Below, one piece after another: positions 39,454-47,896 of a stretch of 64,000 bases of DNA. Each line of letters opens with the position of its first letter. The stretch's first letter is position 1. The translations under genes and the position numbers were made by a program. A model generated the notes under the pieces. It worked only from the letters and a program-made list of their open reading frames with translations. It did not search any database and was not told where the DNA came from. This DNA comes from Streptomyces sp. ALI-76-A (GTDB lineage Bacteria > Actinomycetota > Actinomycetes > Streptomycetales > Streptomycetaceae), in the NCBI RefSeq assembly GCF_030287445.1, contig NZ_JASVWB010000002.1, positions 6,076,001 through 6,140,000 of the forward strand, given 5' to 3'.

Positions 39454-39707
39454 CGACGGTGCCGAACCGCGTCGCTGCTCTCGCCGTGGCCGTACCGGTG
39501 CCCGGCGCTGCCCGGAGCCGTGGCACGGCGAGGGGGTTCCTGGCGCACCTGGAACGGGTGGGCGTGTTCCGTGACCGGTGCGTCCCCTTCGGCGACATGG
39601 CCGCCGGCGTGGACTCGGTGACGGCGGGACCGGCTGCCCGCTGGGCCCCGCCGGTACCCCCGGAGCGGCGAGCGGTACGCGCGCGTGCGGCTCACAACGA
39701 TCATTAA
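39450..39707 (+). CDS. Hypothetical protein coupled to the MMPL gene
   Basis: An 85-residue open frame whose GTG at 39450 overlaps the MMPL stop (GTGA). GC at third positions is about 85%, near that of genuine genes here, and it runs to a TAA with no in-frame shorter alternative of note. The protein is Ala/Val/Arg/Pro-rich (FLAHLERVGVFRDRCVPFG in the middle) with no recognisable domain or membrane helix. Coupling and base composition favour a gene, but no homology was recognised and it may be chance. Confidence 0.4.
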   Translation: MTTVPNRVAALAVAVPVPGAARSRGTARGFLAHLERVGVFRDRCVPFGDMAAGVDSVTAGPAARWAPPVPPERRAVRARAAHNDH

Positions 39708-39742
39708 GAGACCTCTCAGACAGGATCCGTACGGTGCGCGAT

Positions 39743-40354
39743 ATGGGAACCAAGACAGCTGACGAGACCGGCGCCGAGACGGGTGCCGAGACCACGACCG
39801 ACGAGCAGAAGGCGGGCGCCACCGATCTCACCAAGACCGACGAGGTGACGCCGGCCGGCACCGGCACCGGGACCGACGCCGACGCCGACGCCGAGACCGA
39901 TGCCGACGCTGGCGCTGACGACCTGGGCGACGAGGCCGAGCCGGCCAGGGCGGAGAGCGCCGGCGGTGTCGGACAGGGCGCCGCGGCCGTCGTCTCCGCC
40001 GCGCTCGGCCTCGTGTCGCTCACCGGCAGCTGGCTGGGCACCGTCGCCGCCGCCCGGGAGAACCTCGTCGGCCAGCTCGAGAACTCACAGACCTCGGACA
40101 TCGCCACGCTGGTCAGTGAGGGCTACGGCGACGGCTGGAACGTCACCGCGCTCTACGGCGGAGCGTTCGCGCTCGTCGCCCTGGTCGTCGGCGCCCTGGT
40201 GCTGATCCGGCCCGCCTTCGGAGCGCCCCGCGAGCCGCAGGCCGCCTGGATCAAGTCCGTCTCCTGGGCGGGTGTCGCCCTCGGCGTCATCGGGCTGCTC
40301 CTCGCGGTCCTCAAGTACACCGACGTCCTGGTCGGACTGCCCTCCACCAGCTGA
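39743..40354 (+). CDS. Membrane protein with acidic DADADA-type tail
   Basis: A 203-residue protein. The first ~85 residues are disordered and acidic, with Thr/Ala/Asp/Glu repeats (TGTGTDADADAETDADAGAD). Then come three predicted helices: VVSAALGLVSLTGSWLGTV, GGAFALVALVVGALVLI and VSWAGVALGVIGLLLAVL. The ATG at 39743 is used; an in-frame GTG at 39734 has a better spaced AGGA and would add three residues (VRD). Domain unknown. It follows the MMPL gene by 36 bases beyond the coupled ORF and may be cotranscribed. Confidence 0.78.
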   Translation: MGTKTADETGAETGAETTTDEQKAGATDLTKTDEVTPAGTGTGTDADADAETDADAGADDLGDEAEPARAESAGGVGQGAAAVVSAALGLVSLTGSWLGTVAAARENLVGQLENSQTSDIATLVSEGYGDGWNVTALYGGAFALVALVVGALVLIRPAFGAPREPQAAWIKSVSWAGVALGVIGLLLAVLKYTDVLVGLPSTS

Positions 40355-40374
40355 AACACCACGTGACCCGAGGG

Positions 40375-40434
40375 GTCTTAGGGATGCCGTGACCGTCTTA
40401 CGGCCCTCCTAAGGCCCCTCACGCACGTCTAAGG
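40375..40434. repeat. Cluster of TCTTAGG-like short repeats
   Basis: In the gap before the small gene at 40563, GTCTTAGGG (40375), GTCTTACGG (40395), CTCCTAAGG (~40406) and CGTCTAAGG (~40426) occur within 60 bases, the first two exactly 20 bases apart. The last two read as inverted or variant copies. Direct repeats at ~10.5- or 20-base steps can be protein-binding sites, and this could be the operator for the small gene. No other element is seen in 40355-40562 apart from an AGGGGAC ribosome site. Confidence 0.35.
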
Positions 40435-40562
40435 CTCCCGCCCGCCTCCGAAGATGCGGAACTCTCCCGATGTGGTGGACCCCCCTGGGAGACGAAGGTT
40501 GAGACATCGCAGGAAAGCGAAGCCGAAACAGCCTTCCACCACCTTCCACCAGGGGACACACC

Positions 40563-40748
40563 ATGTACGAGTTCGAGCTCCAGCAACTCCGTTCCGCCGA
40601 GCTGATCCGCCGGGCCGACCAGGAGCGACTGGCCCGCGAGGCCACCCGCCTCCGCCGCGCCGCCCGCCGCGAAGCGGCACGAAGCACCGCCGAGAACGAT
40701 CCGCATACCGGCCGCCCCCGCCGTCACCGGTTCATCCGCACCGCGTGA
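40563..40748 (+). CDS. Small basic/acidic coiled-coil-like protein
   Basis: A 61-residue charged protein: MYEFELQQLRSAELIRRADQ, then an Arg/Ala/Glu heptad-like helix (ERLAREATRLRRAARREAA) and a basic tail. The ATG at 40563 has AGGGGAC upstream at 7 bases. I recognise it as a small protein kept in streptomycetes at similar positions, but know no function. The long amphipathic helix suggests oligomerisation. It is followed by the LuxR-type regulator gene 230 bases on. Confidence 0.72.
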   Translation: MYEFELQQLRSAELIRRADQERLAREATRLRRAARREAARSTAENDPHTGRPRRHRFIRTA

Positions 40749-40977
40749 GGTCGGGAGCACGAGGGACCGCGCGGTCGGGGGCGCGCGGTCGGGGGCGCGC
40801 GGCCGGGGAGCGCGGGGTGTGGCGGTGAAGGGGGCGACGGTCGTTCCCACGGGGCACACCTCCGCCGCCGCCTCCCTCGCGCATGCCGTCGTGGCCGGTT
40901 CCGCACCGCAGGCCGCGGCGGGCGTCGTGGACGCGGGCGTCGGGAAAACCGGTGCCGCGTTGTCGTACCCACGTGCG

Positions 40978-43900
40978 ATGCTCGGGCCTGTGGAGACCAG
41001 GTCCGTCAGTCCCGTGTTCATCGGTCGCGCCGACGAGTTGGACACGTTGAACGACGCGCTCGTCCGTGCCGCCGCGGGCGAGCCGCAGGCGTTACTGCTG
41101 GGCGGCGAGGCCGGGGTCGGCAAGACCCGCCTCGTCGAGGAGTTCGCCACCGCGGCCTGCCGCCGCGGTGCCGTCGTCGCGCTCGGCGGCTGCGTCGAGA
41201 TCGGCGCCGACGGACTGCCGTTCGCCCCCTTCTCCACCGCCCTGCGCGCGCTGCGCCGCGAACTGCCCGACGAACTCGCCGCCGCGGCCGCCGGCCAGGA
41301 GGAGGAACTGGCCCGCCTGTTGCCGGAACTGGGCGAGACGGTCTCCGGACGGCACGACGAGGAGGGCATGGCCCGCCTCTTCGAACTCACCGCCCGGCTG
41401 CTGGAACGCGTCGCCGCCGACCGCACCGTCGTCGTCGCCCTGGAGGACCTGCACTGGGCCGACGCCTCCACCCGGCACCTCCTCGCCTACCTCTTCCGCA
41501 CCCTGCGGACCGGCCGCCTCGTCGTCCTCGCCACCTACCGCGCCGACGACATCCACCGCCGCCACCCGTTGCGCCCCCTGCTCGCCGAACTCGACCGGCT
41601 GCGCACCGTCCGCCGCCTCGAACTCGGCCGCTTCAACCGCGCCGAGGTCGGCCGCCAGATCGCCGGCATCCTCGCCCACGAACCCGACCCGGCCCAGGTC
41701 GACGACATCTTCGAACGCTCCGACGGCAACGCCTTCTTCGTCGAGGAACTCGCCGTCGCCGCCCACGAGGGCTGCCGCACCGGCCTCACCGACTCCCTGC
41801 GCGACCTGCTCCTGGTACGCGTCGAGTCACTGCCCGAGAGCGCCCAGCGAGTCGCCCGGATCGTCGCCGAGGGCGGCTCCACCGTCGAGTACCGGCTGCT
41901 CGCCGCCGTCGCCCGGCTCGCCGAGGACGACCTCATCGAGGCACTGCGGGCCGCCGTGGGCGCCAACATCCTGCTCGCCGCGCCCGACGGCGACGGCTAC
42001 CGCTTCCGCCACTCCCTGGTCCGCGAGGCCGTCAGCGACGATCTGCTGCCCGGCGAACGCTCCCGCCTCAACCGCCGCTGCGCCGAGGCCCTGGAAGCCG
42101 ACCCCACCCTCGTCCCCGCCGACGAACGCGTGATGCGCCTGGCCAGCTACTGGTACCACGCCCACGACGCAGCCAAGGCCCTGCCCGCCGTCCTGGACGC
42201 CTCCGTCACCGCCCGCCGCCGGCACGCCTACTCCGAGCAACTGCGGCTGCTGGAACGCGCGATGGAACTGTGGGACACCGCACCCGAGGACGTCCGCGCG
42301 CGCCTGCGCCCCGTCGACTACACCGAGGTCTACCCGCCCGGCGGCTGTGACCCCGCGACCACCCCGCTCGGCTATCTCGACCTGATGGCGGAGGCCGCCG
42401 TCGCCGGACGGCTGTGCGGCGAACGCGAACGCGCCCTGAAGATCATCAAGCGGGCGCTGCGCCTGCTCGACGAGGAGGGGGACCCGCTGCGCGCCGCCTG
42501 GTTCTGGGTCCAGCGCTCCCGGCTGGTCCAGGCCCAGGCCCGCGGTGACGGCTGGCAGGAACTGGCCACCGCCCAGGACCTCGTCCGCGGGCTGCCGCCG
42601 TCCGAGGTGCACGCCGAGGTGCTGTCCACCGTGGCCAGCTGGGCGATGCTGCACGAACCAGGCCCGGACGCCTGCTCCGCCGCCGAGCGGGCGGTCGAGT
42701 ACGCCCGCATGGTCGGCGCCCGGGAGATCGAGCTGAACGCCCGCCTCACCGTCGGCTGCCTGATGGTCGACGCGGGCGACGTGGAGGCCGGGCTCGCCGA
42801 GTTGTACGAGGTCAAGGAGCGGGCCGTCGAGGAGGGCATGACGTATGTGGCCGGCCGCGCCCACATCAACCTGCCCTCGGAACTGGAGGCCGTCGGCCGC
42901 TCCCGGGAGGCGGTGCCCATCCTGGAGGCGGGCCTCGCCTTCACCCGCAGGTTCGGCCTGCTGGACTCCGAGGCGTGGGTGTGGGGCAACCTGTCCGACT
43001 CGCTGTACTCGCTGGGCCGTTGGGACGCCGCCGCCGAGGCCGCGGAGAACGCCCTGCGGGTCGGGCACAGCGCCAAACCCCAGGGCTCCGGCGCGCTGCG
43101 TCTGGCCAACCTCGCCCTCGTCCGGGGCGACGTGGCCGGTGCCGCCGCGCATCTGGCCACCGCCCGGACCTATTACGGCACCCACGACCCCACGCCGCAG
43201 CAGGCACTGCCGCTCGCCCGCATCGTGATCGGCGTGGCCGTGGGGGAGGGCCGCCTGCACGACGCCCGCGCCGAACTGGACCAGGTCCTGGCCGCCGGCT
43301 TCCCGCCCGGCACCCAGCGGTACGGCTGGCCGCTCCTGCTGGCCGCCGCCCAGGCCGAGGCCGACGCCCGCGACCTGCCGGCCGCCCAGCCGGACCGGCC
43401 CGCCGTCCTGGACCGGATCCACACGGCCGCCAAGAACGTCACCACCGGCGCGCCCGTGTGGCTCGCCGTCGAGAAGTGGCTCCGCGCCGAGGTCCGCCGC
43501 GCCGAGGGCCAGGACACCCCCGAACTGTGGTCGGAGGTGGTCACCGCCTTCGAGCCCCTGGAACACCCCTACGATCTCGCCCGCGTCCGGTACCGGCTGG
43601 CCGAGTCCCTGCTGGCCGGCGGCGGGGAGCCCGAGCGCGCCCGGGTCACGGAACTGCTCCGCCTCACCCACACCGTCGCCGAGCACCTCGGCGCGCGCCC
43701 CCTCGCCGCATCCGCCGCCCGCCTGGCCCAGCGCGCCCGCCTGCCCCTGACCGGCACCCGCGCCCTGAGCGGCGGGACCGGTGGCGGGGCGGAGACCGGC
43801 ACCCCGGACGACCCGGCCCGCGCCCTCGGCCTCACCGGCCGGGAACGCGACGTCCTGCGCCTGGTCTCCGCCGGCCGCACCAACCGCCAGATAGCCGAGG

Positions 43901-44049
43901 AACTGTTCATCTCGCCGAAGACGGCCAGCGTCCACGTCTCGAACATCCTCGCCAAGCTCGGCGTCTCGGGCCGGGGCGAGGCGGCGGCGGTGGCGCATCA
44001 GCTGGGGCTGTTCCCGGCCGGGGTCTCCCGGGTACCGGCGCAGGGATGA
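40978..44049 (+). CDS. Large ATP-binding LuxR-family (LAL) transcriptional regulator
   Basis: A 1023-residue regulator: N-terminal AAA/NB-ARC-like ATPase (Walker A GGEAGVGKTRLVEEF, Walker B VVALEDLHWADAST), a long TPR-like helical middle, and a C-terminal LuxR HTH (LTGRERDVLRLVSAGRTNRQ, IAEELFISPKTASVHVSNI). LAL proteins act as ATP-dependent activators, often of secondary metabolism or sugar use. The ATG at 40978 is chosen (MLGPVETRSVSPVFIGRAD); GTG 40990 is a possible shorter start and the long upstream frame is Ala-rich filler. Codon 39 (41092-41094, within AGEPQALLLGGEAG) is TTA, so translation needs the bldA tRNA. Confidence 0.92.
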   Translation: MLGPVETRSVSPVFIGRADELDTLNDALVRAAAGEPQALLLGGEAGVGKTRLVEEFATAACRRGAVVALGGCVEIGADGLPFAPFSTALRALRRELPDELAAAAAGQEEELARLLPELGETVSGRHDEEGMARLFELTARLLERVAADRTVVVALEDLHWADASTRHLLAYLFRTLRTGRLVVLATYRADDIHRRHPLRPLLAELDRLRTVRRLELGRFNRAEVGRQIAGILAHEPDPAQVDDIFERSDGNAFFVEELAVAAHEGCRTGLTDSLRDLLLVRVESLPESAQRVARIVAEGGSTVEYRLLAAVARLAEDDLIEALRAAVGANILLAAPDGDGYRFRHSLVREAVSDDLLPGERSRLNRRCAEALEADPTLVPADERVMRLASYWYHAHDAAKALPAVLDASVTARRRHAYSEQLRLLERAMELWDTAPEDVRARLRPVDYTEVYPPGGCDPATTPLGYLDLMAEAAVAGRLCGERERALKIIKRALRLLDEEGDPLRAAWFWVQRSRLVQAQARGDGWQELATAQDLVRGLPPSEVHAEVLSTVASWAMLHEPGPDACSAAERAVEYARMVGAREIELNARLTVGCLMVDAGDVEAGLAELYEVKERAVEEGMTYVAGRAHINLPSELEAVGRSREAVPILEAGLAFTRRFGLLDSEAWVWGNLSDSLYSLGRWDAAAEAAENALRVGHSAKPQGSGALRLANLALVRGDVAGAAAHLATARTYYGTHDPTPQQALPLARIVIGVAVGEGRLHDARAELDQVLAAGFPPGTQRYGWPLLLAAAQAEADARDLPAAQPDRPAVLDRIHTAAKNVTTGAPVWLAVEKWLRAEVRRAEGQDTPELWSEVVTAFEPLEHPYDLARVRYRLAESLLAGGGEPERARVTELLRLTHTVAEHLGARPLAASAARLAQRARLPLTGTRALSGGTGGGAETGTPDDPARALGLTGRERDVLRLVSAGRTNRQIAEELFISPKTASVHVSNILAKLGVSGRGEAAAVAHQLGLFPAGVSRVPAQG

Positions 44050-44083
44050 GGCGTACGCTGCGAGGAGACCGGCAGGAGGCGCC

Positions 44084-44272
44084 GTGTTCAACATGTTCGA
44101 GGAACTGTTCGCACCCGGCCGCAAGCACACCCGCGACGAGCAGAACCGGCTGGAGCTGACCCGCGAGGACGTCGGGGACGGCGACCCCGGACGCGGACCG
44201 ATAGACCTCACGTCCGGAAAGGTCGTCGTACGACCGCAGCAGCCGGACGAGGAGGAGTCCTCGCCGGAGTGA
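44084..44272 (+). CDS. Small DUF6191-like protein
   Basis: A 62-residue protein, MFNMFEELFAPGRKHTRDE, followed by RLELTREDVGDGDPGRGPID and an acidic tail. The start and the GDGDPGRGPIDLTSGKV stretch recur in a short streptomycete family (I recall it as DUF6191). GTG at 44084 with a strong GGAGG at 9 bases. It lies 34 bases after the LAL gene and may be cotranscribed. No function known. Confidence 0.78.
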   Translation: MFNMFEELFAPGRKHTRDEQNRLELTREDVGDGDPGRGPIDLTSGKVVVRPQQPDEEESSPE

Positions 44273-44308
44273 GGGCCGGGACCGGGGAACGGCGTCCGGA
44301 TCAGGGCC

Positions 44309-45478
44309 CTAGCTGACCTGTATCTCCAGGATCCGGTCGTCCCCGTCCCTCGGGTCTCCCCGGCCGTCCGTGTTGCTGGTCACCAGCCACAGCTTGTCGC
44401 CGCCCGCCGACACCACCGTGCGCAGCCGGCCGTACTCGCTCTCGAGGAAGGCCTGCGGGTCGGCCGAGGCCTCCGTGCCGTTCAGGGGGACCCGCCACAG
44501 GCGCTGACCCTTCAGGCCCGCCATCCAGACGGAACCCTCGGCGTAGGCGATGCCGCTGGGCGAGGCGTCGTCCGTGCCCCACTGGGCTGTCGGATCGCGG
44601 TACTCGGCGTCGTCCGACGTGCCCTCGGCCTCCGGCCAGCCGTAGTTGCCGCCCGGCTCGATCGCGTTCAGCTCGTCCCAGGTGTCCTGCCCGAACTCCG
44701 CGGCGAACAGGCGTTGCTTGTCGTCCCAGGCGAGGCCCTGCACATTGCGGTGGCCGTACGAGTACACGGCGGAGTCCGGGAAGGGGTTGCCCGGCGCCGG
44801 CTCGCCCTCCGGGGTCATGCGCAGGATCTTGCCGCCCGGGGACTTGGTGTCCTGGGACAGGCCCGTGTCACCGCTCTCGCCCGTGCCCGCGTACAGCATC
44901 TTGTCCGGGCCGAAGGCGATCCGGCCTCCGTTGTGGATGTAGCCCTTGGGGATGCCCTTGAAGATCGTGTCGGGGGCGCCCAGCTGCTCCCCGGCCGGTT
45001 TCCTCTCGTCGTACAGCATCCGCACGACGCGGTTGTCGGAGGCCGAAGTGAAGTACGCGTAGACCATGTGGTCCGAGGCGTAGTCCGGGGAGAGCGCGAG
45101 GCCCATGAGGCCGCCCTCGCCGGCCGGTGAGACCCCCGGCACCTCGCCCAGCTCGGTCTTCTTGCCCGACGCCCCGTCGACCCGCGTGATCGTGGCCTCG
45201 TCGCGGGAGGAGACCAGCAGGTCGCCCTCCGGCAGCGGGGCCACGCCCCACGGGGTGCTCAGGCCCTCGGCGACGGTGCGGAGCACCTTCACCGAGCCCT
45301 TGGCGGGAGGGGTCCGCTCGGCGGCCTGCTCGGTGGGCGACGACCCGGACGCCGTGGGGACGGGTGCCGTGCTTCCGCCGACGGACGGCGATCCACCGCC
45401 CCCGCCTTCGGAGGAGCAGCCCGCCGTCAGCAGGAGCGCGGCCGCGGCCAGCACGGCCGACACAGCTCGACGTTGCAC
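44309..45478 (-). CDS. Secreted PQQ-dependent sugar dehydrogenase-like lipoprotein
   Basis: A 389-residue beta-propeller protein of the glucose/sorbosone dehydrogenase family. Lipoprotein signal: RRAVSAVLAAAALLLTAGC (lipobox LTAGC) followed by a Gly/Ser/Thr linker. The propeller has LSTPWGVAPLPEGDLLVSSR, GGLMGLALSPDYA, HNGGRIAFGPDKMLYAGTGE and HRNVQGLAWD, containing the family's His, Asp and Arg residues. GTG at 45478 chosen because AAGGGA lies 9 bases upstream and the signal begins there. PQQ is not made by all streptomycetes, so the real substrate or cofactor is uncertain. Confidence 0.88.
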   Translation of the reverse strand: MQRRAVSAVLAAAALLLTAGCSSEGGGGGSPSVGGSTAPVPTASGSSPTEQAAERTPPAKGSVKVLRTVAEGLSTPWGVAPLPEGDLLVSSRDEATITRVDGASGKKTELGEVPGVSPAGEGGLMGLALSPDYASDHMVYAYFTSASDNRVVRMLYDERKPAGEQLGAPDTIFKGIPKGYIHNGGRIAFGPDKMLYAGTGESGDTGLSQDTKSPGGKILRMTPEGEPAPGNPFPDSAVYSYGHRNVQGLAWDDKQRLFAAEFGQDTWDELNAIEPGGNYGWPEAEGTSDDAEYRDPTAQWGTDDASPSGIAYAEGSVWMAGLKGQRLWRVPLNGTEASADPQAFLESEYGRLRTVVSAGGDKLWLVTSNTDGRGDPRDGDDRILEIQVS

Positions 45479-45634
45479 GATCTTGGTCCCTTCGACGGGG
45501 CGGTCTCGCGGCAGGTTCTCCCGGCGGGTTCCACCGGCGGTTCTACTGTTCATACACCGCTCGCGCCTCACAGGTTCCCGATCACCGCAAGCCCATACGA
45601 ACTCCGGCGCGCGAAGACCGGCCGTGCCACGGTC

Positions 45635-46639
45635 CTACTCCCAGGACCCCTGCGCCCGCGGCAGGTCCGCCAGCTCCGCCAGGTCCCGCGCGGTCAGCCG
45701 CAGTGCCGCCGCCCGCGCGTTCTCCGTGACCCAGCGCTCCCGCTTCGCGCCGGGCACCGGGACCACGTGGTGTCCCTGCGCCAGGACCCAGGCCAGGGCG
45801 ACCTGCGCCGGGGTGACGTCCTCCCCGTGGCGGCGGGCCACGCGGCGCAGACCGACCACGATCGGCTGGTTCGCGGCCATCATCTCCGCGGTGAAACGGG
45901 GGTGACGGGCGCGCACGTCGTCCGGTTCGAACCCCTCGCCCGGGGTGAGCGTGCCGGTCAGGAAGCCGTTGCCGAGGGGCATCGCGGCCAGGAAGCCGAT
46001 CCCGCGCGCCTCGCACCAGGGCAGCAGCGCCTGCGTGGCCTCCGGGGACCACACCGACAGCTCCGCCTGCACCGCGCTCACCGGGAACACCTGCTGCACC
46101 CGCCGCAGTTGCCGCAGCGTCACGTCGTGCAGCCCCGCCCCGGCGGCGGACCGGCGGCCGGCCCGGGCGCCCACCGCGCACAGCCCCAACGACCGTACTT
46201 TTCCGGCCTGGACGAGGTCGGCCATCGCGCCCCAGGTCTCCTCGACCGGAACCTCCGGGTCCGCACGATGGAGCTGGTAGAGGTCGATCACGTCCGTCTG
46301 GAGCCGTCGCAGGGAGGCGTCGCAGGCCCTTCTCACGTACCCGGGGCGGCCGTTGGCCACGATGTGCTGCTCACCCACCAGCAGTCCCACCTTGGTGGAC
46401 ACGAACGCGTCCTGGCGCCGTTCCTTCAACGCCCGCCCGATCAGCAGCTCGTTGGTGAACGGCCCGTACATGTCGGCCGTGTCCAGGAGCGTCGAGCCCA
46501 GGTCCAGCGCCCGGTGCACGGCCCTGAGCGACTCCTCGCCGCGCTGCCGTGATCCGCTGTACGCCCAGCTCATCGGCATGCATCCGAGTCCGACGGCCCC
46601 CACCGCGAGCGCCGCCGCGCCGATCGTCCTGCGCTCCAC
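45635..46639 (-). CDS. Aldo/keto reductase
   Basis: A 334-residue AKR superfamily reductase. Catalytic tetrad candidates: Asp and Tyr in LLDTADMYGPFTNE, Lys in FVSTKVGLLVG, His in YQLHRADPEV. The C-terminal NADPH-binding segment VVPVPGAKRERWVTENARAA is typical. It begins RRTIGAAALAVGAVGLGCMPM. The GTG at 46639 has GGGAGGGT upstream. Substrate unknown. It is the gene upstream, on the same strand, of the sugar dehydrogenase, with a 156-base gap. Confidence 0.9.
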   Translation of the reverse strand: MERRTIGAAALAVGAVGLGCMPMSWAYSGSRQRGEESLRAVHRALDLGSTLLDTADMYGPFTNELLIGRALKERRQDAFVSTKVGLLVGEQHIVANGRPGYVRRACDASLRRLQTDVIDLYQLHRADPEVPVEETWGAMADLVQAGKVRSLGLCAVGARAGRRSAAGAGLHDVTLRQLRRVQQVFPVSAVQAELSVWSPEATQALLPWCEARGIGFLAAMPLGNGFLTGTLTPGEGFEPDDVRARHPRFTAEMMAANQPIVVGLRRVARRHGEDVTPAQVALAWVLAQGHHVVPVPGAKRERWVTENARAAALRLTARDLAELADLPRAQGSWE

Positions 46640-46713
46640 CTGCCCGTGACCCTCCCTCTCCTGCCCCCAACCTAACCTCTGCGGCTCCGGGCGCCTGACA
46701 TAGCCTCCTGACC

Positions 46714-47667
46714 ATGACTGCTGCTGACGTGTGGCTTCCGGTGCCGCCGGAGGAGATCGAGGGGCTTCCCGAGGGCCCGAACTACCGCTTCTGGAACGGC
46801 GAGGAGGACTTTCCCGCCGATCCGGCCGACTGCGTCTACTACGTCGTCCCCTACATGCGGCCCGCCGAGGTGGTCCTGCGGCCCGTGCCGTACCTGAGTT
46901 CCGTGCAGGTCGTGCAGACGCTGTCGGCCGGCACCGACGTCGTCGAGCCGGGTCTGCGGCACCTGAGGCCCGGCGTGCGGCTGTGCAACGCACGCGGGGT
47001 GCACGAGGCGAGCACCGCCGAACTCACGCTGACGCTGATCCTCGCCTCGCTGCGCGGCGTACCGGACTTCGTCCGCGCCCAGGACCGCGGGGAGTGGCGC
47101 GGCGGGTTCCGGCCGGCGCTGGCCGACAAGAACATCCTCATCGTGGGCTACGGCTCGATCGGGTCGGCGATCGAGGACCGGCTCGTTCCGTTCGAGGTCG
47201 CGCGGGTGGCGCGCGTCGCGCGCTCCGAGCGCACCACGGCGCGCGGACCGGTGCATCCGCTCACCCAGCTCCCCTCCCTGCTGCCGGAGGCGGACGTCGT
47301 GGTCCTGTCCACGCCGCTCACCGAGGCCACCCGCCACCTGGTCGACGCCGACTTCCTGGCCCGCATGAAGGACGGCGCGCTGCTGGTCAACGTCGCCCGC
47401 GGTCCCGTCGTCGACACCAAGGCGCTGCTCGCCGAACTGGACAACGGCCGCCTCAGCGCCGCCCTCGACGTCACCGACCCCGAACCGCTGCCCCCGGGCC
47501 ACCCCCTGTGGAAGGCGCCCGGCGTGCTCGTCAGCCCGCACGTCGGCGGACCCACGTCCGCGTTCCTGCCGCGCGCCAAACGGCTCCTCGTGGACCAGTT
47601 GAGCCGTTTCGTGAACCGGGAGCCGCTGCGCAACGTGATCCTCACGACGGGTACAACCGGCGCCTGA
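46714..47667 (+). CDS. D-isomer-specific 2-hydroxyacid dehydrogenase
   Basis: A 317-residue NAD(P)-dependent oxidoreductase. NAD motif ILIVGYGSIGSAIEDRL; catalytic Arg in SAGTD/HEASTAEL region, Glu in ALDVTDPEPLPP and His in SPHVGGPTSAF; VNVARGPVVDTKALLAEL is the signature. Compared with SerA it lacks the ACT domain. Substrate could be glyoxylate/hydroxypyruvate-like; unproven. ATG at 46714. It is divergent from the aldo/keto reductase with ~74 bases between the starts. Confidence 0.92.
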   Translation: MTAADVWLPVPPEEIEGLPEGPNYRFWNGEEDFPADPADCVYYVVPYMRPAEVVLRPVPYLSSVQVVQTLSAGTDVVEPGLRHLRPGVRLCNARGVHEASTAELTLTLILASLRGVPDFVRAQDRGEWRGGFRPALADKNILIVGYGSIGSAIEDRLVPFEVARVARVARSERTTARGPVHPLTQLPSLLPEADVVVLSTPLTEATRHLVDADFLARMKDGALLVNVARGPVVDTKALLAELDNGRLSAALDVTDPEPLPPGHPLWKAPGVLVSPHVGGPTSAFLPRAKRLLVDQLSRFVNREPLRNVILTTGTTGA

Positions 47668-47806
47668 CGCCCGCGGGCCGGGCCCCGAGCGCGCGATCCG
47701 CGCGACGGGCGCGACGGGGCGTCATCCGTTTCCGGCACCCTCCGCAACCCTCCGGACGCGGTCCGTGCCCGCGCCTCCGCTGATCGTCACGGAGCGTAGA
47801 GGAACT

Positions 47807-47896
47807 ATGTCCCTGAGTGACGAGACTGGTGTATCGTCCCGACAGGGGCTGCGCCGCGCACTCTTCGGCGCCGGGGATGGACGTTTCAGACTGTGA
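47807..47896 (+). CDS. Short upstream ORF coupled to the GGDEF-EAL gene
   Basis: A 29-codon frame with ATG at 47807, preceded by a strong TAGAGGA ribosome site. It begins MSLSDETGVSSRQGL and ends RFRL. Its TGA (47894-47896) overlaps the GTG at 47893 of the next gene as GTGA, the hallmark of translational coupling. No homology recognised. It could be a leader peptide that sets initiation of the c-di-GMP gene, or a misread of that gene's true start region. Confidence 0.5.
   Translation: MSLSDETGVSSRQGLRRALFGAGDGRFRL

Noticed and set aside
40819..40977. Longer start for the LuxR-type regulator
   Set aside because: The extra ~50 residues are Ala/Val filler without a domain; the ATPase domain begins right after 40978.
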